Made by a program: the position numbers and the translations under genes. DNA of 64,000 nucleotides from Sipunculus nudus (Eukaryota > Annelida > Sipuncula > Golfingiida > Sipunculidae): the NCBI GenBank assembly GCA_026874595.1, contig CM049314.1, positions 24,441,729 through 24,505,728 on the forward strand, read 5' to 3'. Below the pieces are notes generated by a model. It ran no database searches. It was not told where the DNA came from and saw only the letters and a program-made list of their open reading frames with translations. Shown here one piece after another: positions 33,890 to 46,797 of this stretch (position 1 is its first letter; each line of letters opens with the position of its first letter).

Positions 33890-34390
33890 TGGATGAGCAC
33901 CTTTAACTTTTTAAGCATTTACATTAACATGAAAACTCTTATGTACAAAACATTTTTGGAAAAGTGATCCTTAGTATTTACATTATAGTTTTTATTCAGT
34001 ATTACTGAATCTTTTATTTTAGTCAATAAAATTAAGCATGTACATCAAACTAAAAACTCCAATGTGCAATTCTTTTTCAAACAGTGATTCAAAGAATAAT
34101 CTAGAAGATGCCATGTTGTGGGAATATTTTTTTAGTTATTTTATATTTATATAATTAATTATCTTTTAAATTCAGTTTAAAGTATAAGTTTGACAGTCAT
34201 ATATTTAGTACACGATTATCACCAAATAGCATGGCCATTTCATCTTATCTTTTCAAATGCTAATATATATAAGAATAACAATAGAAATAAGTATATGTTG
34301 CGTTTGCTAAAATTTTACAAAATTGACTTATTAGTCCCTTGACTTATTTTTCATTTTAAATATATTAAAATTTATAATGGCTCTAAAAAA
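33890..34390. repeat. Diverged dispersed repeat
   Basis: Shares CAAT-GTGCAAT, AGTGATTCAA, TAATC-AGAAGATGCCAT and a long T-rich tail with 63120-63330. The family is not identified. Confidence 0.35.
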
Positions 34391-34675
34391 TGTCCCAAAA
34401 TTGAATTTTAACAGATGTTAGATATGTCATTCTTTAGACTCTTTGCATCGACTGACACCAAAATCAGCTTTCCACCATTTTGTCACATGTGAAATGCTCC
34501 AAATATTTATGTTCGCTGTAGATAGGGGTAATTGCTTGTACTCTAGAATAATTACAAAAAAAAAGACTAAATAAAAAATCAGTGAATGAATCATGTATCA
34601 TCTGTAAAAAAGCAAACCAGGTAGTACATTGATATAACACATTTTGTATTTTGGTTACATGTTTGTAACAATAGA

Positions 34676-34725
34676 CATAACAAGTGGCCAGTGGGCCATG
34701 ACACTAAGCTGAATCGAGAAAACAG
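34676..34725 (+). repeat. GACC-TGGGTCA repeat, copy 2
   Basis: ATAACAAGTGGCCAGTGGGC then CATGACACTAAGCTGAATCG, a variant of the word order at 21300-21345. Confidence 0.4.
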
Positions 34726-36102
34726 GAAATGTTCAAATAGATAGGAGAAATGAGAATGTTTATAATTGGTGAAAGAGAAAATTTGAGAATGCCTTGAGAT
34801 GATTTCTTTCATACTTTGCAAAATGAAAGGAGACTGATGACATGTGAATGATACAGTTGGGTTAAATTTTATATATATAGATGGAATGTATGGAACTGCT
34901 GGAAATTGTCAGTCTGAATTTACAATTAGAACTGTGTTTACAATAAGGGCAGCAGTTTTCAGTTTCCTCAGAGAACCTGGTTGAGATACTTTTTATCACA
35001 TGTTCGTATAGTCCCTCAGTACGTGTCTAACAAGAAAATTATGCCAATATATAACCAAGTCTGGCAAAACACCTTTCAAATTAAATATACATGCAAAATA
35101 TAAGATTGAATTAAAATTAAATACTTGTCTTTATTTTTCCGGATGTCCTTCCATTTTAAATAGGAGCAATGGGAAATCTTAACTACGCACATTTAAACAA
35201 GAGACACAAGTGTAAGTCCTGAAATTGACTCAAATACTGTGGATGATTAGGGGTAAGAAAACATACACCAAATTGAAAATAAAAGTATTATCCATAACAT
35301 GGGTTTGGCGGGGAATACTGGGCCAGGTGAACCTGGGCGGGTAATACCTGGGTAAATTCAAGTTGGGCAATAAATCTTAAAACCCACATGATTTTATTGG
35401 CAATATGATGTGGACTTTTAAAAAAAACTTTTTGTGATTATAATACTTCATATATAAATTCTTCAATATTTGGTAGTGTAATACAGCATATCCTGTGATA
35501 TATGTACAGATTACTATCAGTGTTTCCATGTGATTGAATTGAAAACAATCAAGCCAGTAACTGTGCTTATGAGTGAATGTAAATAAACAGTGTCATCAAT
35601 TCTCAATGTCAGCGATCCTTATCAGAGCCATATGGAAAACATCAGCTTGTTACCCTTCTTTGACCCAGTAAGTTTTATACTTCAATGTGAATTGCTGTCT
35701 CATTCAGTACTTCTTATGAGCATTTACATAGAATTAACATTAGGTCTAGCCAGTCAAGACAGTCTGACAAGACATGTTTCAGTTGTATTAAGGTTACCCA
35801 GGTTTCCCTTCTAATCCAATACTTAACTCCTCTGTATTTGCATCTTGACATTCGCGCTTATTTGCAATGCACAAGTCCCCCTTAGCCTGTTCATAAATAC
35901 TGGTAACAACAGAGGCTGGGGTGTGCAGTGCACAAGCTTGGTGGCAGCAAGTCTATGATGAATGACCAGGTAATTGTTAATTGGATATCAACCAGTCTGT
36001 GGTGGATCATCTGGGTGGGATTGTGGTACCCCCGTGATGGAGATCATTAATGAATTCTAGATTTAAGAAGTCGGGTATACAACTTTAGGGGTTTTTACTT
36101 CT

Positions 36103-36395
36103 TTTAGCTCAGCTGACTGAAAGTCACCTCAGCTATAGTGATCGGTCAGTGTCTGTACCTCTGTCTGTCTTTCTGTTAGACTTGCTAGATTTGACACCGT
36201 TGCACCTACGAAACTGATATTTGGCATATAGTTCGATATCCCCAATTCTCTCACCAGACCCAAAATTAGGCCAATGTGACTTTGTTCCTTTGAGAAATTG
36301 AGGAAAAAGCTCAATTTCCATTAAAATCCTATTGTTACACTTCAACACTGCCTAATATCAAAAATACTTTTTTTGTGTTCATATTTAGCATAATT
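36103..36395 (+). repeat. Hairpin-headed repeat, copy with body
   Basis: TTTAGCTCAGCTGACTGAAA then GTCACCTCAGCTATAG; the arms AGCT(C)AG and CT(C)AGCT form a stem. A CTGTCTGTCT stretch follows, then the common body with TTGTTCCTTTGAGAAATTGA and TGCCTAATATCAAAAATAC. Confidence 0.7.
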
Positions 36396-36469
36396 ATTCA
36401 TCTGTTCCCCTATTTAGGGGAGAGGTTGTTTTCAGTGCCATTGTCTGTCGTCATCAGTCGTCATCTGTA

Positions 36470-36920
36470 GGATATCTTGTGAGCCCCATAACTTTTGAAC
36501 TATTTCACATTTTGTTCCTGCCAAGTTCTTCAACATGTTAAAAAACTGGTGACCTCGACCAGGATCTTCAAGGTCAAATAAGCCAATTATAATTATTGTC
36601 TTGTGAACACATTAACTTATATAGTATTGGAGATCTATTTTCCTCACATTTGGCACATAAATTGTTTTAACTTAGTTCTTAGAATATTGTGGGTACTGGT
36701 GACCTTAACCTTGATCTTCAAGGTCAAATTTGCACAATTCTAGGATTATTGTGACCCCATAACCTAGGAAGTACTGAAGATTTTTTCTTCAAATTTGACA
36801 CACCAGTTTTTGCTGCGAGAATCTCAGAGGAGAAAAACAGTGACCTTGACCTTTATCTTCAAGGTCAAATCTGCTGAAATCTAGAATCATTGTTTTGAGA
36901 TAGTGCATATTTTAACCCCT
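36470..36920 (+). repeat. TGACCTTGACC repeat block 1
   Basis: Repeats of ACTGGTGACCTCGACC, TGGTGACCTTAACCTTGATC and AGTGACCTTGACCTTTATC, each followed by TTCAAGGTCAAAT, at a spacing of roughly 130-150. It is joined to a hairpin-headed repeat on the left. The long open frames through such blocks have no protein signature. Confidence 0.7.
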
Positions 36921-37184
36921 AATGTTTTGGAATGGCCAATAGGGGGGATACATATCTCTGTTATTGCAGCGAAAAACAAAGCCATTCTAGTTTTCTTCCT
37001 TTGAGCACTGTTAATTTATTTTTCACAGCTGGTACACATAGGTATTAAATCTTTTATAATATGTTATTTAAAAGCAATTGGTCAAAAACTGTACATAGCT
37101 CAACATTCTATACAGGTTCTCAACCACCATATCAAATATTGTTCACATGAAGCCAGCCCAGTACAGTGGTGGGCACAGTATATG

Positions 37185-37500
37185 TTACAGTCCTTGGCTT
37201 GTTTTAACATGCTTATTAAATTTGCTTTACAACTATAATTTGAAAATGGAAAACTGATTATTTTTAACACCCTCTTATTTCAGGTTAATAAACTAAACGT
37301 GAGTTCTTATGCTTTGATCAAATCTTCTCCACTCTCTTCCTATTCTTATGATTTACATGCATATAACGGTCACTTAGTTGAGCTAACATTACATATATAG
37401 AAATATGTAATCATGTATATCTTTCATGTAGACAATAAAAGTACACAGGTAACTCTTGAGGTGTGTATTTTGCACATTTTAAATTTTAATAATTATTTAC
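37185..37500. repeat. Old dispersed repeat, copy 3 of 3
   Basis: Shares TTGGCTTGTTTTAACATGCT, TTTGAAAATGGAAAACT, AACACCCTCTT, TTACATGCATATAACGGTCA and CACAGGTAACTC with 780-1135. Confidence 0.5.
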
Positions 37501-38229
37501 AAAAAAAAAGTTTCTTTTGCCGGATTTCAGTATGTTTATTTTTATTTTAAAAAATATTCTTATAATAAATTTCAGCTGAGTGACACATAAGCGTAAAAAA
37601 TGTTTTAACATGATATTAATGAACAGTGTAAATGAAGTCCAGGTAAAAGGCTTGCCAACAATGCTGCATTATAAGTTCTCTGTTCACACTGAAAAAAATC
37701 CAAAATAAAATCCTAGTCAATAGGCACTTCTGCCTAAATGTGTCTATACACCAAAAAAGTAATCCACTTACATTGAAATAAATTCCTGAAAAAAGTGAAA
37801 TGATACGCTGAGATATAAGCACTGTGTGTATTTCCATCTAAAAACTCAAGGTTTGTTTAAGTGTATCATAATAATTGTATTACCGGTATGTGTTAAATAT
37901 TGAACATCAACAACAGCTCTTAAAATGGCTTTATATTTTAAAAATATAAAAACTTTGAATCACTGTACATAATCATTAGTCAGTTGGTGGGATGGACACT
38001 CAAGTGAAACTAACTCAAGAAATGAGTCTTGACAAAATGTGTTTGTAAGATTGAACCTGTTTCCCATATAAGTTCATTCACATTGGGCGGCGTCCATCCG
38101 CCATCCACCATACACTAACCTATGCCATCTCAAGAACCGTTAGATCTAGCAGCATCAAATTTTGTGGTAGCATCAGCATATGTCAAACTTTATCGGATTG
38201 AACATATTTTTTTTTTTGCTATATTTATT

Positions 38230-38525
38230 GACTTAGATTTTATAGAAAAAAAAATTAAAAACCTTTAAAAATCTGTTTCCCCAAAACTGTCTAGCCGAAT
38301 TGTCCAGTATTTTACAGAAATGATTCCAGGAACCATCTCTTTCAAGTTTGCTCGAATGGTACCAGTTCTGTGATTTTTGGCTGAGTTGCAGGAAGATGAA
38401 CTTAGTCATTTGGCCAAAAAAGCGTACACAATTTACAATCTCAGAAACGGCTGGAGCCATCATCATCATATTTTATGGAAATGTTGGTCACATGAGTCAT
38501 ATTCGAAATTGAGGTATTGGTGGCT
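38230..38525 (+). repeat. ~290-bp dispersed repeat, copy 1 of 3
   Basis: Shares with 38935-39185 and 40925-41225 the order AAATTGT-CAGTATT, CAGAAATGATTCCAGGAACC, CGAATGGT, GATTTTTGGC-GAGTT, CATTTGGCCAA, and CAAATGTTGGTCACATGACTC then ATATT-GAAATTGA. Confidence 0.7.
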
Positions 38526-38934
38526 CCACCTGCATTAACATTTGTTGTACAAGGGTCATTGGTCGTCAGTACATTAACCTATAATTTCTCAGGAACAACA
38601 GTAGCAGTCACAACACGACTCAGTAGGCAACCGCATAATTGGGCTGGTAAGCCTTCTTGAGTTGTGATACAAGTAAAATCAAAGATTGTATCCCAGAGGT
38701 CTTGCATCAGGTTGCGTTCATATTGTGGTAAACGGCCAATAATCTCAATATTATGCTAAGAATGGTAAATTTACACAATAGTATACATGTAAGCTCACAA
38801 CCCAAACTGAAACACCGTCTCCATGGACACGGGTCATTTCCTGTATCGCCTGCAAGCTGCCTGCGTCCTGTAACTCGTGTGAGCCATGCTTGTGTTCATG
38901 CGGTCATAAATTCAACAAACATGCCGAGGGGTTA

Positions 38935-39185
38935 ACCAAAATCATTTAGCCAAATTGTTCAATATTCCACAGGAATGATCCCAGAGATAAGCTCTCCCAA
39001 GATTGTTCTAATGGTTTGGCTTCGATGAATTTTAACCGAGTTACATTAATTTGAACTTGATCATTTGGCCATGTAAGCATACTAACATAACAATCTCACA
39101 AATGGCAGAAGCTAGCATCACCAAGTTTTGTCCAAATGTTGGTCACATGACTCATATTTGAAATTGAAATATTTGAATTTTTTGG
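38935..39185 (+). repeat. ~290-bp dispersed repeat, copy 2 of 3
   Basis: Same order as 38230-38525. The three copies lie in the same orientation over 3 kb. Confidence 0.7.
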
Positions 39186-40924
39186 CTAAACAGGTAAAAG
39201 CACTACATAACAAAAGAAATCTTATCTACATTGTATTATTTTGTCTTCTTGAAAGAAATGACCGAGCAGCTGGGGCTCAAATTTGCTAAGTTTCTATTGA
39301 AAATCAAAATAAAATTTTTGATGCAGTGGTTAAAATTGACACGCGCAGTGCCTGAGAACCATATCTTTTATTCTTTTTGGCCTTATCATAATTGTGTTAA
39401 TGCTACCATTTGTATTTACTTAAAGGAGCCATTTTGAAACTAAAAACGTTCAAATGATTCTCATTTCCCTTGTTCTATGATACGGTTCATCAAAGATAAA
39501 TGATATTAAAGCTAAATTGAAAATAAACAGAAATACCATTTTAGCTCAGGGGAAGTATTCTATTACAGGTGGCCCCGTGTGCAGGTAAAAATCCCTGGCA
39601 AAAATATTTCTGCCACATTTTGTAACGATTGGTGTGGTCGTGTATGGTGTGTTGTGTGTGTGTAATAAAATGTAGCAAATTTTGCACTATGAATGCAAAG
39701 ACAAAATAAAAAAAACAGCAATCTGTAAAATTTAATTTACTGTTGAAACATAATTTTGAAAATGATTCCATTCAATTGTCTTGCTCCAGTGAATCCTTGT
39801 ATATGATCTGAAAGCTGACTGAACGTGAGGTCGAAAGGACAATTTTGGATTGTAGACAGTGGTTTATCAGAGGTGGTACCACCTGCAGGTTCTTAATAAT
39901 ACATGCCTGCCATGTGATGAGTATGTCTGTCACCTGGTGTGTATTTGCCCTCTTGGTTGTTTATTTGTCTTAACGGATATAACTATGTTATAATTCTGTG
40001 AAAGAATATTTTTTTATAATGTGCTGTTTGTTGTTTAAATGATGTACTTCTTCAATTTCTAATGTTTATTGACAGACTCAACCCTTGCGAAGCAGCCCTA
40101 AAAGGAAGCCTGTAATGGATATTCACCGCTAACAGTGAGACCATGCGTGGGGTTTCGGGTTCCTAGGGGGGCATTTACACATTCTGGGGGATGCTGTTGC
40201 ATAAGTTTGTGTACAGCAGCAATAGGCTACGATTCTGTAGTTTTTAGTACTGGGATTTTTATATATACTACACATAGACTTTTTCAATACTATGAAGATT
40301 TGTTCAAATATACATATCTGTTGTAAGTACAACTACTTATTGTTGTATATAAAAACACAATATAGACATACCACAAACAAGTTACAAAAATTGCTTCGAG
40401 TCTAGACTGGCTCAGGAAATTCTCATGTGAACAGTAATGCCACAAGTATAAACAAATTGTTTAAAATGAAAATTAACAAGAATGCCGATCCAAGGATGAC
40501 AAGTTGGATAACTAAAGCTTATACTCTCTGTATATTTCACAAGCTGTTCTATAAAAGACAAAATTTCTGTCAATTTGCTGAATTTGTTATTTTTATTTAA
40601 TAAACTTGGCTTGTCTGGAGTTTCTTTAACAGCCTACATCATTGATCGACATGGTTCAAATCATATACTTGATGTAACTAACCATGTACTTTAGTATAGC
40701 ATGTATGTTTGTGTTGTGACATTTATTGTGTTTGTTTTGGTTTACCCCCGTACTTCATATTAGCTATCCTGTGTGTTTTTACAATGGTTGGGCGTTGTCC
40801 GTTGTCCGTCCATTAACCGATACTATCTTTAAAATGGCAAGAGCTGAATTTTGTGCAAATATCCTATCATCTGTAAAACCCAGATTCACTTATTTTGAAA
40901 TTATCTTTTGGTTATCTAGATCTG

Positions 40925-41225
40925 CATTGACTTAGATTTTGTAGAGGGAAAAGTTAAAGCTAAAAAAACTATTCTAAAAGCTGTCAAGTTAAATTGTTTA
41001 AAGTTTCCCAGAAATAATCCCAGAAACAAGCTCTCTTGGTTTTTTTTCGAATGGTTTCAGTTTGGTGATTTTCGGCCGAGTTACTAGAGGCTGAAATTAA
41101 TCGTTTGACCAAATGAGCATAGTAACATAACAGTATAAGAACCGACAGGGGTTTGCATCCAAGGTTTTATGCAAATGTTGGTCATATGACTCATATCTGA
41201 AATTGAGGTTTTTGTGGCAAACCCT
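40925..41225 (+). repeat. ~290-bp dispersed repeat, copy 3 of 3
   Basis: Same order as 38230-38525. It is preceded by GGGCGTTGTCCGTTGTCCGT (40790-40809), so it belongs to a GTCC-bearing repeat like the hairpin-headed ones. Confidence 0.7.
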
Positions 41226-41749
41226 GCATCGTCCTGGCTTATAAGGCGGGAAACTAGTAATTATATGCTCTTTCAGCCACTACTTTAAATATCTTTTCTG
41301 ATAAAACTGTCAATCCGATTGGTGTAATATTTCACAAAATCGATCCTGGGGTAGGGTTTTCTGAACACCATATAAAAGATCAGGTTTATTGATTTTGGTA
41401 CATTCATGGAAATCTGAAGCTGGTTGTTTTGCCAAGGTAATTTGTATCATATTGAGGAATAAAATAGTCTTCTCCTTCAAAACTGATGTATCAAATTCTT
41501 TAACATCGTACAAAAATAATGGTTCTTAGGTGGCCTTTGTTCAAGATTGCTCAATTGATTTTGGTTAAATTATTGGACCTTTAACAATGAAAGGACGGTC
41601 AGAAATTAACGTTAACAAAGCTAGTAGATGTTTGTAGTAATAAATTGTCAGCTCTGTGGGTTTATATGCAGAGTTGTGCAACTAAATAAAATATATATAT
41701 ATTCAGAAAATGCTTAAAATAGGCATCTGTTATTATTCTAAACGTTTTG

Positions 41750-41795
41750 AAAAACAAGGGACCAATGGTTCTCGACGCTTAGCTGCATTTGTCTA
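41750..41795 (+). repeat. GACC-TGGGTCA repeat, copy 3
   Basis: AACAAGGGACCAATGGTTCT then CGACGCTTAGCTGC. Confidence 0.4.
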
Positions 41796-41869
41796 TAAGG
41801 CTATATGTTTGTGAAGTTTTCCAAAATATTGGTCCTGTGATCAGTTTGAAGCCAACCTGTGTACCCAAA

Positions 41870-43015
41870 CTGGAGTTATCATCCATAAACTAATTTGGAT
41901 GGGCCCTGTGACCTTAACCTGTGACCTTATGACCCCAAAATCAAAAGGAAACTTCCCCTATTGGCAGTTGCACCATATGTTGACGTTGGAAGGATTGAGA
42001 TGAAAAGATTGGCTTAAAATGCACCCACAATCTTTCTAAAGTAGTGGGTCCTGTGACATTGACCTTTGATCTCATGACCCCAGAATCAACAGTTCTTACG
42101 TCAGTGGTGGGCCATATATAAGTCGAAGTTTGAAACCAATATTTCAAACCAAACTGGTTTTATCATCTTGAAACTAATATGTGCATGGATTGATGGTCCC
42201 CATGACCTTGACACCCCAAAATCCATAAGTTACTTACAGATGGGCCCCTGTGACGATGACCTTTGGCCTTGAGACCCCCAAATCAATCTGTTTCTTGCCC
42301 AATTGGCAGCTCAGCTAAATGTACAAGATGGAAGGTATTGGATGAAACGTATAGCTTAAAATGCATCTACAATCTTTCTAAATAAGTGGGTACTGTGACC
42401 TTGACCTTTGACCTCAGGTCCCCAAAATTGAACAGAATCTTTCCCTATTGGCTGATTAGCAACATCTTGAAGATGGAAGCATTGTAATGAAAAGTTTGGC
42501 ATCAAATACATATGCATTCTTTTTAAAGAAATGAGTCCTGTGACCTTGAGCTTTGACCGTTGAACCCCAAAATCGACACGGTTCATACTTTAGTGACGAG
42601 TCATATATGTTACATTTGAAAATAATATGTCAAACAAAACTGGAGTTATCATCTGGAAATTAATATGTGAACAGATGGCCCCTGTGACCTTGACCTTTGA
42701 AAATATGACCCCAAATTCATTTATGCTCTCCCCATACTGGCAAGTCAGCTAAATATGCAAAATGGAAAGTCTGTGATGAAAAGCCTGGCTTGAAATGCAG
42801 CCATAATCTTTTTAAATAAATGAGTCCTGTGACCTTTGACCTCGTGACCCCAAAATCATATAGGTCCTGCTTTAGTGGTAGGCCATACGTACGTCAAGTT
42901 TGAAATCCATGTGTCAATAAAACCTGGAGTTATCATCTGGAAACAAATTTGTGTGGATGGACAGATGGACAGACAAACAGACAGACAGGATGATAACTAT
43001 GTGGCATCCACTTGT
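41870..43015 (+). repeat. TGACCTTGACC repeat block 2 (tandem, ~1.1 kb)
   Basis: Alternating lines CTGGAGTTATCATCTGGAAA, CCTGTGACCTTGACCTTTGA, GACCCCAAAATC, GGCAGCTCAGCTAAATGT and GCTTAAAATGCA-CC-CAATC, plus AGTCCTGTGACC, in diverged copies. The block ends in a GACAGATGGACAGACAAACA stretch, the same type of terminus as the other families. It holds runs of AGGTCA-like half sites. Confidence 0.8.
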
Positions 43016-43129
43016 GATTAACAACCACACCAGGTTTTGGACTTAGATGTAATTACAGCTGAGAAACTTGACATGGTTGTTGTCATTTTATAGAAAAAAA
43101 AATATAATAATATTCGTTAAAATAAAAAA

Positions 43130-43480
43130 ATTACATGTGGCGCCGCCACTTTTCAGGAACTGACAAAACTAGTTATGGTCAATATTCAAGGCAAGATTCA
43201 TGACAATCCATGCATTAATTATCAAGATATTTGGGTTTTGTATTATATTTTTGATTATTCGGGGGGGGGGGGGGGGTACTTTCAAGCCGCATAGCTCGGA
43301 GGACATAGGTCGCAGTGACCTACTCTCAGGTTTTAAAGGAGATTTTTTATTGACCTCCCTGGATATTCACTTAGAAGTTTCTAGGACCAGCTGTTACGCT
43401 TTGTGCCTTGCTAAAGGACGGACGACGGGCAAAGCGCCATTCCATTACCTCAGTTGACTTACAGTCAGCTGAGCTAAAAA
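43130..43480 (-). repeat. Single unit of the ~330-bp family with hairpin end
   Basis: GTGGCGCCGCCACTTTTCAG, ATTCATGACAATCCATGCAT, a G16 run, GGTACTTTCAAGCCGCATAG and CCTCCCTGGATATTCACTTA match the units at 21490-22930. It ends in GGACGGACGACGG and the minus-orientation hairpin at 43446-43480. Confidence 0.75.
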
Positions 43481-43789
43481 ATCATATAAAATTGTCAGCT
43501 TGAAAAAGCAATTCAGCAAAAAATTTTCTGAATATATAAACAGATTTTGCAACAAGCAAAGATTTGTATCTATAAATTGCTTGCCAGATTGCCAGCTATT
43601 TCTGATTTTGCAACATGCCAAGTTTCAGTCTATATCTATTTTTTAGATTTGGCAGACTGCATACTGTATTATTTTAACTACAGGTCAATGGTTGAGCAGT
43701 GCGGTAGTCTTGCCTGGCACATTATTCACGCCAGACTGGTGGGGGGGGGGGCAGCTGCCTTTGTAAGCTGATCTTGGTCAGCCGAGTGC

Positions 43790-44470
43790 ACATAACTCAA
43801 GAGTAGTTAGATGTATCGGCCTTATATTTTGGCATGCTTCCATCATGGCCTTTGTCGTACACAAGACTGGTGTGCTTATCTATACAAGAATGGTGGTGCT
43901 TTCTACAATATTTTTGTGCCTGAAATTTTGCATGTCCACACATCCAATGGTTTTCTCATACACAAAGATGTTTGTAATGTACATACATGCCAGTTATTCA
44001 GGAGTAATTTGGCATATTAGCCTGTATTTTTGCATGTCCGGGCATCTCGTACAGCTTTCTTCTACACAAGACCTGTGGGGCCACCCATGATAAGTTCATT
44101 AGTGTCGTTCATTCGTGACAGTAGTTCAGGAGTGAATTGACATATCAGCCTGAAAATTTGAGTGAAATTGTGCATGTTTAGACATCTCAGAAAAACTTTG
44201 ACGCATTCACGTCTGGTGACGCCACCAACAATTGCTTTTGCATTGCTTTCATCCGTGCTATTAACTCAAGAGTGGTTTGACATATCTGCTTAAAAAATTG
44301 TATGTCCATGCATACATCTTTATGGCTCTCTTGTACACTAGAATGGTTGCGCCACCTACAGTCATTTTTTGGAAGCGTACGCCCAAGCCAGTATCTCAGG
44401 AGTGGTTTATGTAATTAGTGCTCATACTCAGGTTCAAAAGTGGTAGTACTTCCTCTGGCCACCATATGTA
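43790..44470 (+). repeat. Degenerate tandem region, ~130-200-bp units
   Basis: CAGGAGTGAATTGACATATC-like lines recur near 43798, 43997, 44124, 44266 and 44396, each followed by GCATGTCC-GGCATCTC and TACACAAGA-TGGTG-GCCACC. These are non-coding and strongly diverged. Confidence 0.55.
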
Positions 44471-45848
44471 ATTATAAGGTTATCAAGTAATTTTCAAATA
44501 TTGGTCAAATATGTTTCCACGGGAGGAATATACCTAATATTTATCCATTGCAGACAGGTGGCGCCACCTACATTAATATTTTTTATAGTATGAAATAATC
44601 CCCTTTTTCTCAAGAATGATTCACCGTATTGGCCCCCGTATTTGGTGAAAATATTGTTTTTTTCAAGTTGATAGATGGAAGAAACCATGGTGGCTTGCCA
44701 AGTGTCAGTTTATGCTGCTGAAGATTGGAGCCTATTCTTAAAGGAAGGGGGCGTTAATTGTCTGGGGATGCTATGGCACCTGCAGTGCCAAGAAATGTCT
44801 GGTCTTAAATGTATTATTCAATTTACTTTTTATATAATAGGGAATTTATACCTTCTATGATACAATATTTGAGAATTGAGAAAATACCTTTATTTTCAGA
44901 ATTTTTTCAATATAAAAGGCCGTCACCTCGGCTTCTTTGCCGCATTCATTGGATATTATATATTTATTATTAACTTTACAAGAAACGACTTCATACTATG
45001 ATGCCATATGAATCCTATAAAAAATATGTGTATGTCTCTAGAAACCATAAAAGAACTGTTCCTCTGTCACATATAGACATTTTGCCAAATGGTATAACAC
45101 TTGTTTCTTTTCTTAACTTTAGAATTAAAGGTTGGCAACCATCTTGTATAAAGCTGAACTAAAGTTATTTCAGTTATAAACATATTCACTCATTCCTATA
45201 TTTGCTCATAGGTAGAATATTTTTTATTTTCCCCTTCATTATAAAGTCTTAAAAATGTATATCTGTTTAGCTCATGTGACTAAAAATCAAATGCGCTATA
45301 AGAATAGATCTATGTCTGTCTTGTTATAAACAGAGCACAAACTGTAACCATAAGACACAGGAAGTTCAGACTTTAAGGTTTACATTTGCTTATATGTCTT
45401 CTTTAGAAAATGACTAGCTAACTGTGCACTGTATTGTCTGAAATATGAAACGAAAACTCCTCCAAGAAGCCAACCAGACATCATAACCTTAAGGCTATGA
45501 TATTTACTGAAAGTCTTGTCGATACTGAAAAGTAGGTATTTGTACATATTGTTCAAGTTATGGAGTGGCTCCATCTCTTTCAAAGGAAGTCCATGGCTCA
45601 ACGGTTGATCGGTCGTAATATGCCCTCTGAGGAAACCAAAAAGAAGGTCACTGCGACCTATTTTTTTTCAAGATATTGATTGCAAATTTCAGAGGCCATC
45701 CATTGATATGTCAACAGAACACATCTTAACCGTAAGGCTAAGGACGTTCTAACTTTACATGCTGACAGTTCCTGATAGCTCTCCAAAATGGCATTGACAC
45801 AAATATTTAAAAGCACGTTTATAAGCATTCACCATTATCTAACAACCA

Positions 45849-45960
45849 GAAGCGGATCCAAGGGGATGGTCCAGAAGGTCCGGTTTCTTGCCATTTTTTG
45901 CGGCCTGGACCCCCCTCCCCTTTTCCGGACCTTTGGTCCTTTTTTAGCTCAGCTGACAAA
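45849..45960. mobile_element. CAGGGGCGGATCC-ended MITE (truncated), fused to a hairpin-headed repeat
   Basis: CAGAAGCGGATCCAAGG, then TTTGCGGCCTGGACCCCC and TTTTCCGGACC. The right half is missing and the sequence passes directly into TTTTTTAGCTCAGCTGACAA (45940-45959), half of the hairpin head. Confidence 0.6.
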
Positions 45961-46450
45961 TGATGCACCATGTGAAGGGAATAACCAGATGTTAATATGG
46001 ATGACCTTGACGGATTATCAAGGTTACAGGGAATCTTGCTAAGAGATATTAACGCAATTATTAGAAAAGAATTTGAGTGACAGTCACCAGACCTCCACTT
46101 TTGATGCAACACCTGCATGCTTTAAGAAGGGTTTGAATATGGGTGACCTTGACACATTTTTCCAGTTCATAAAGGCGATAATTAAAAAAGAAGAGCGCAA
46201 TAACTTGAAATAAAAAATGATGCACAGTCACCATCCTCACATCATGCGTCAAACGAAGGGCTATTTCAAGTTCAAATATGGAAGACCTTGATGTATATAT
46301 TAAGGTAACAGGTTCCGTTTGGACCACATTATTGGAGAACAGCGCCAGACACACTCGAAACCTGCAACGTTGATATTCAACATGATGAGCTAAGTCGTTA
46401 ACATGTAGGACGTTGCCGCAGTTTACAAGGTCACCCAGCAATATTGCTAA
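45960..46450 (+). repeat. TGACCTTGA repeat block 3
   Basis: GGATGACCTTGACGGATTAT, GGGTGACCTTGACACATTTT and GGAAGACCTTGATGTATATA at about 150-base spacing, each followed by AAGGTTACAGG, CAGTTCATAAAGG or AAGGTAACAGG. The long antisense open frame at 46061-46498 lies wholly in this repeat and is not a gene. Confidence 0.6.
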
Positions 46451-46797
46451 AATATTGGTGACACAAAAAGGTGAAAACAGATTGGCATACAGCCTCATTA
46501 TTTCACACCCTTGATGTCACTGCACCCATACAATATGCATATTTTCCCTGGTGTTGATGAAATTGCTCTCAATTTAAAGAGTGGATCTATAATTTCAAAC
46601 AGGCTTAAACACCTTTTTTTGCCAGTTACTACCATGACTACCATGTAGTTGACAAACCAGGTCTGTTCCAAATATAAACTTTTCTCGTATATATACAGTG
46701 GAAAATAAAGGATGAATTATATACTCATGTGAATTAAAATGCAAAACATACCATGCACAGTGGATGGTTTGGATGAAAAATTGTGCTTAATATTCAC

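Larger units (their letters stand above)
31850..46797 (-). other. NLR intron 4 (~15 kb), repeat-filled
   Basis: No further NLR exon was recognised. It contains hairpin-headed repeats, TGACCTTGACC repeats, ~290-bp dispersed repeats, an old dispersed repeat, a ~330-bp-family unit and a degenerate ~130-160-bp tandem region, all listed separately. The remaining parts are AT-rich without recognisable content. Confidence 0.6.

Noticed and set aside
46061-46498. 145-residue minus-strand gene
   Set aside because: The frame lies entirely in the TGACCTTGA repeat block, has no protein motif and is not flanked by fitting splice sites for the NLR model.
46735-46797. Longer form of NLR exon 4 ending at GTATGT
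   Set aside because: It ends in phase 1, but exon 5 needs phase 0. The AAG-GTGAAT donor at 46798 fits and gives a natural DMFK-VSEE junction.
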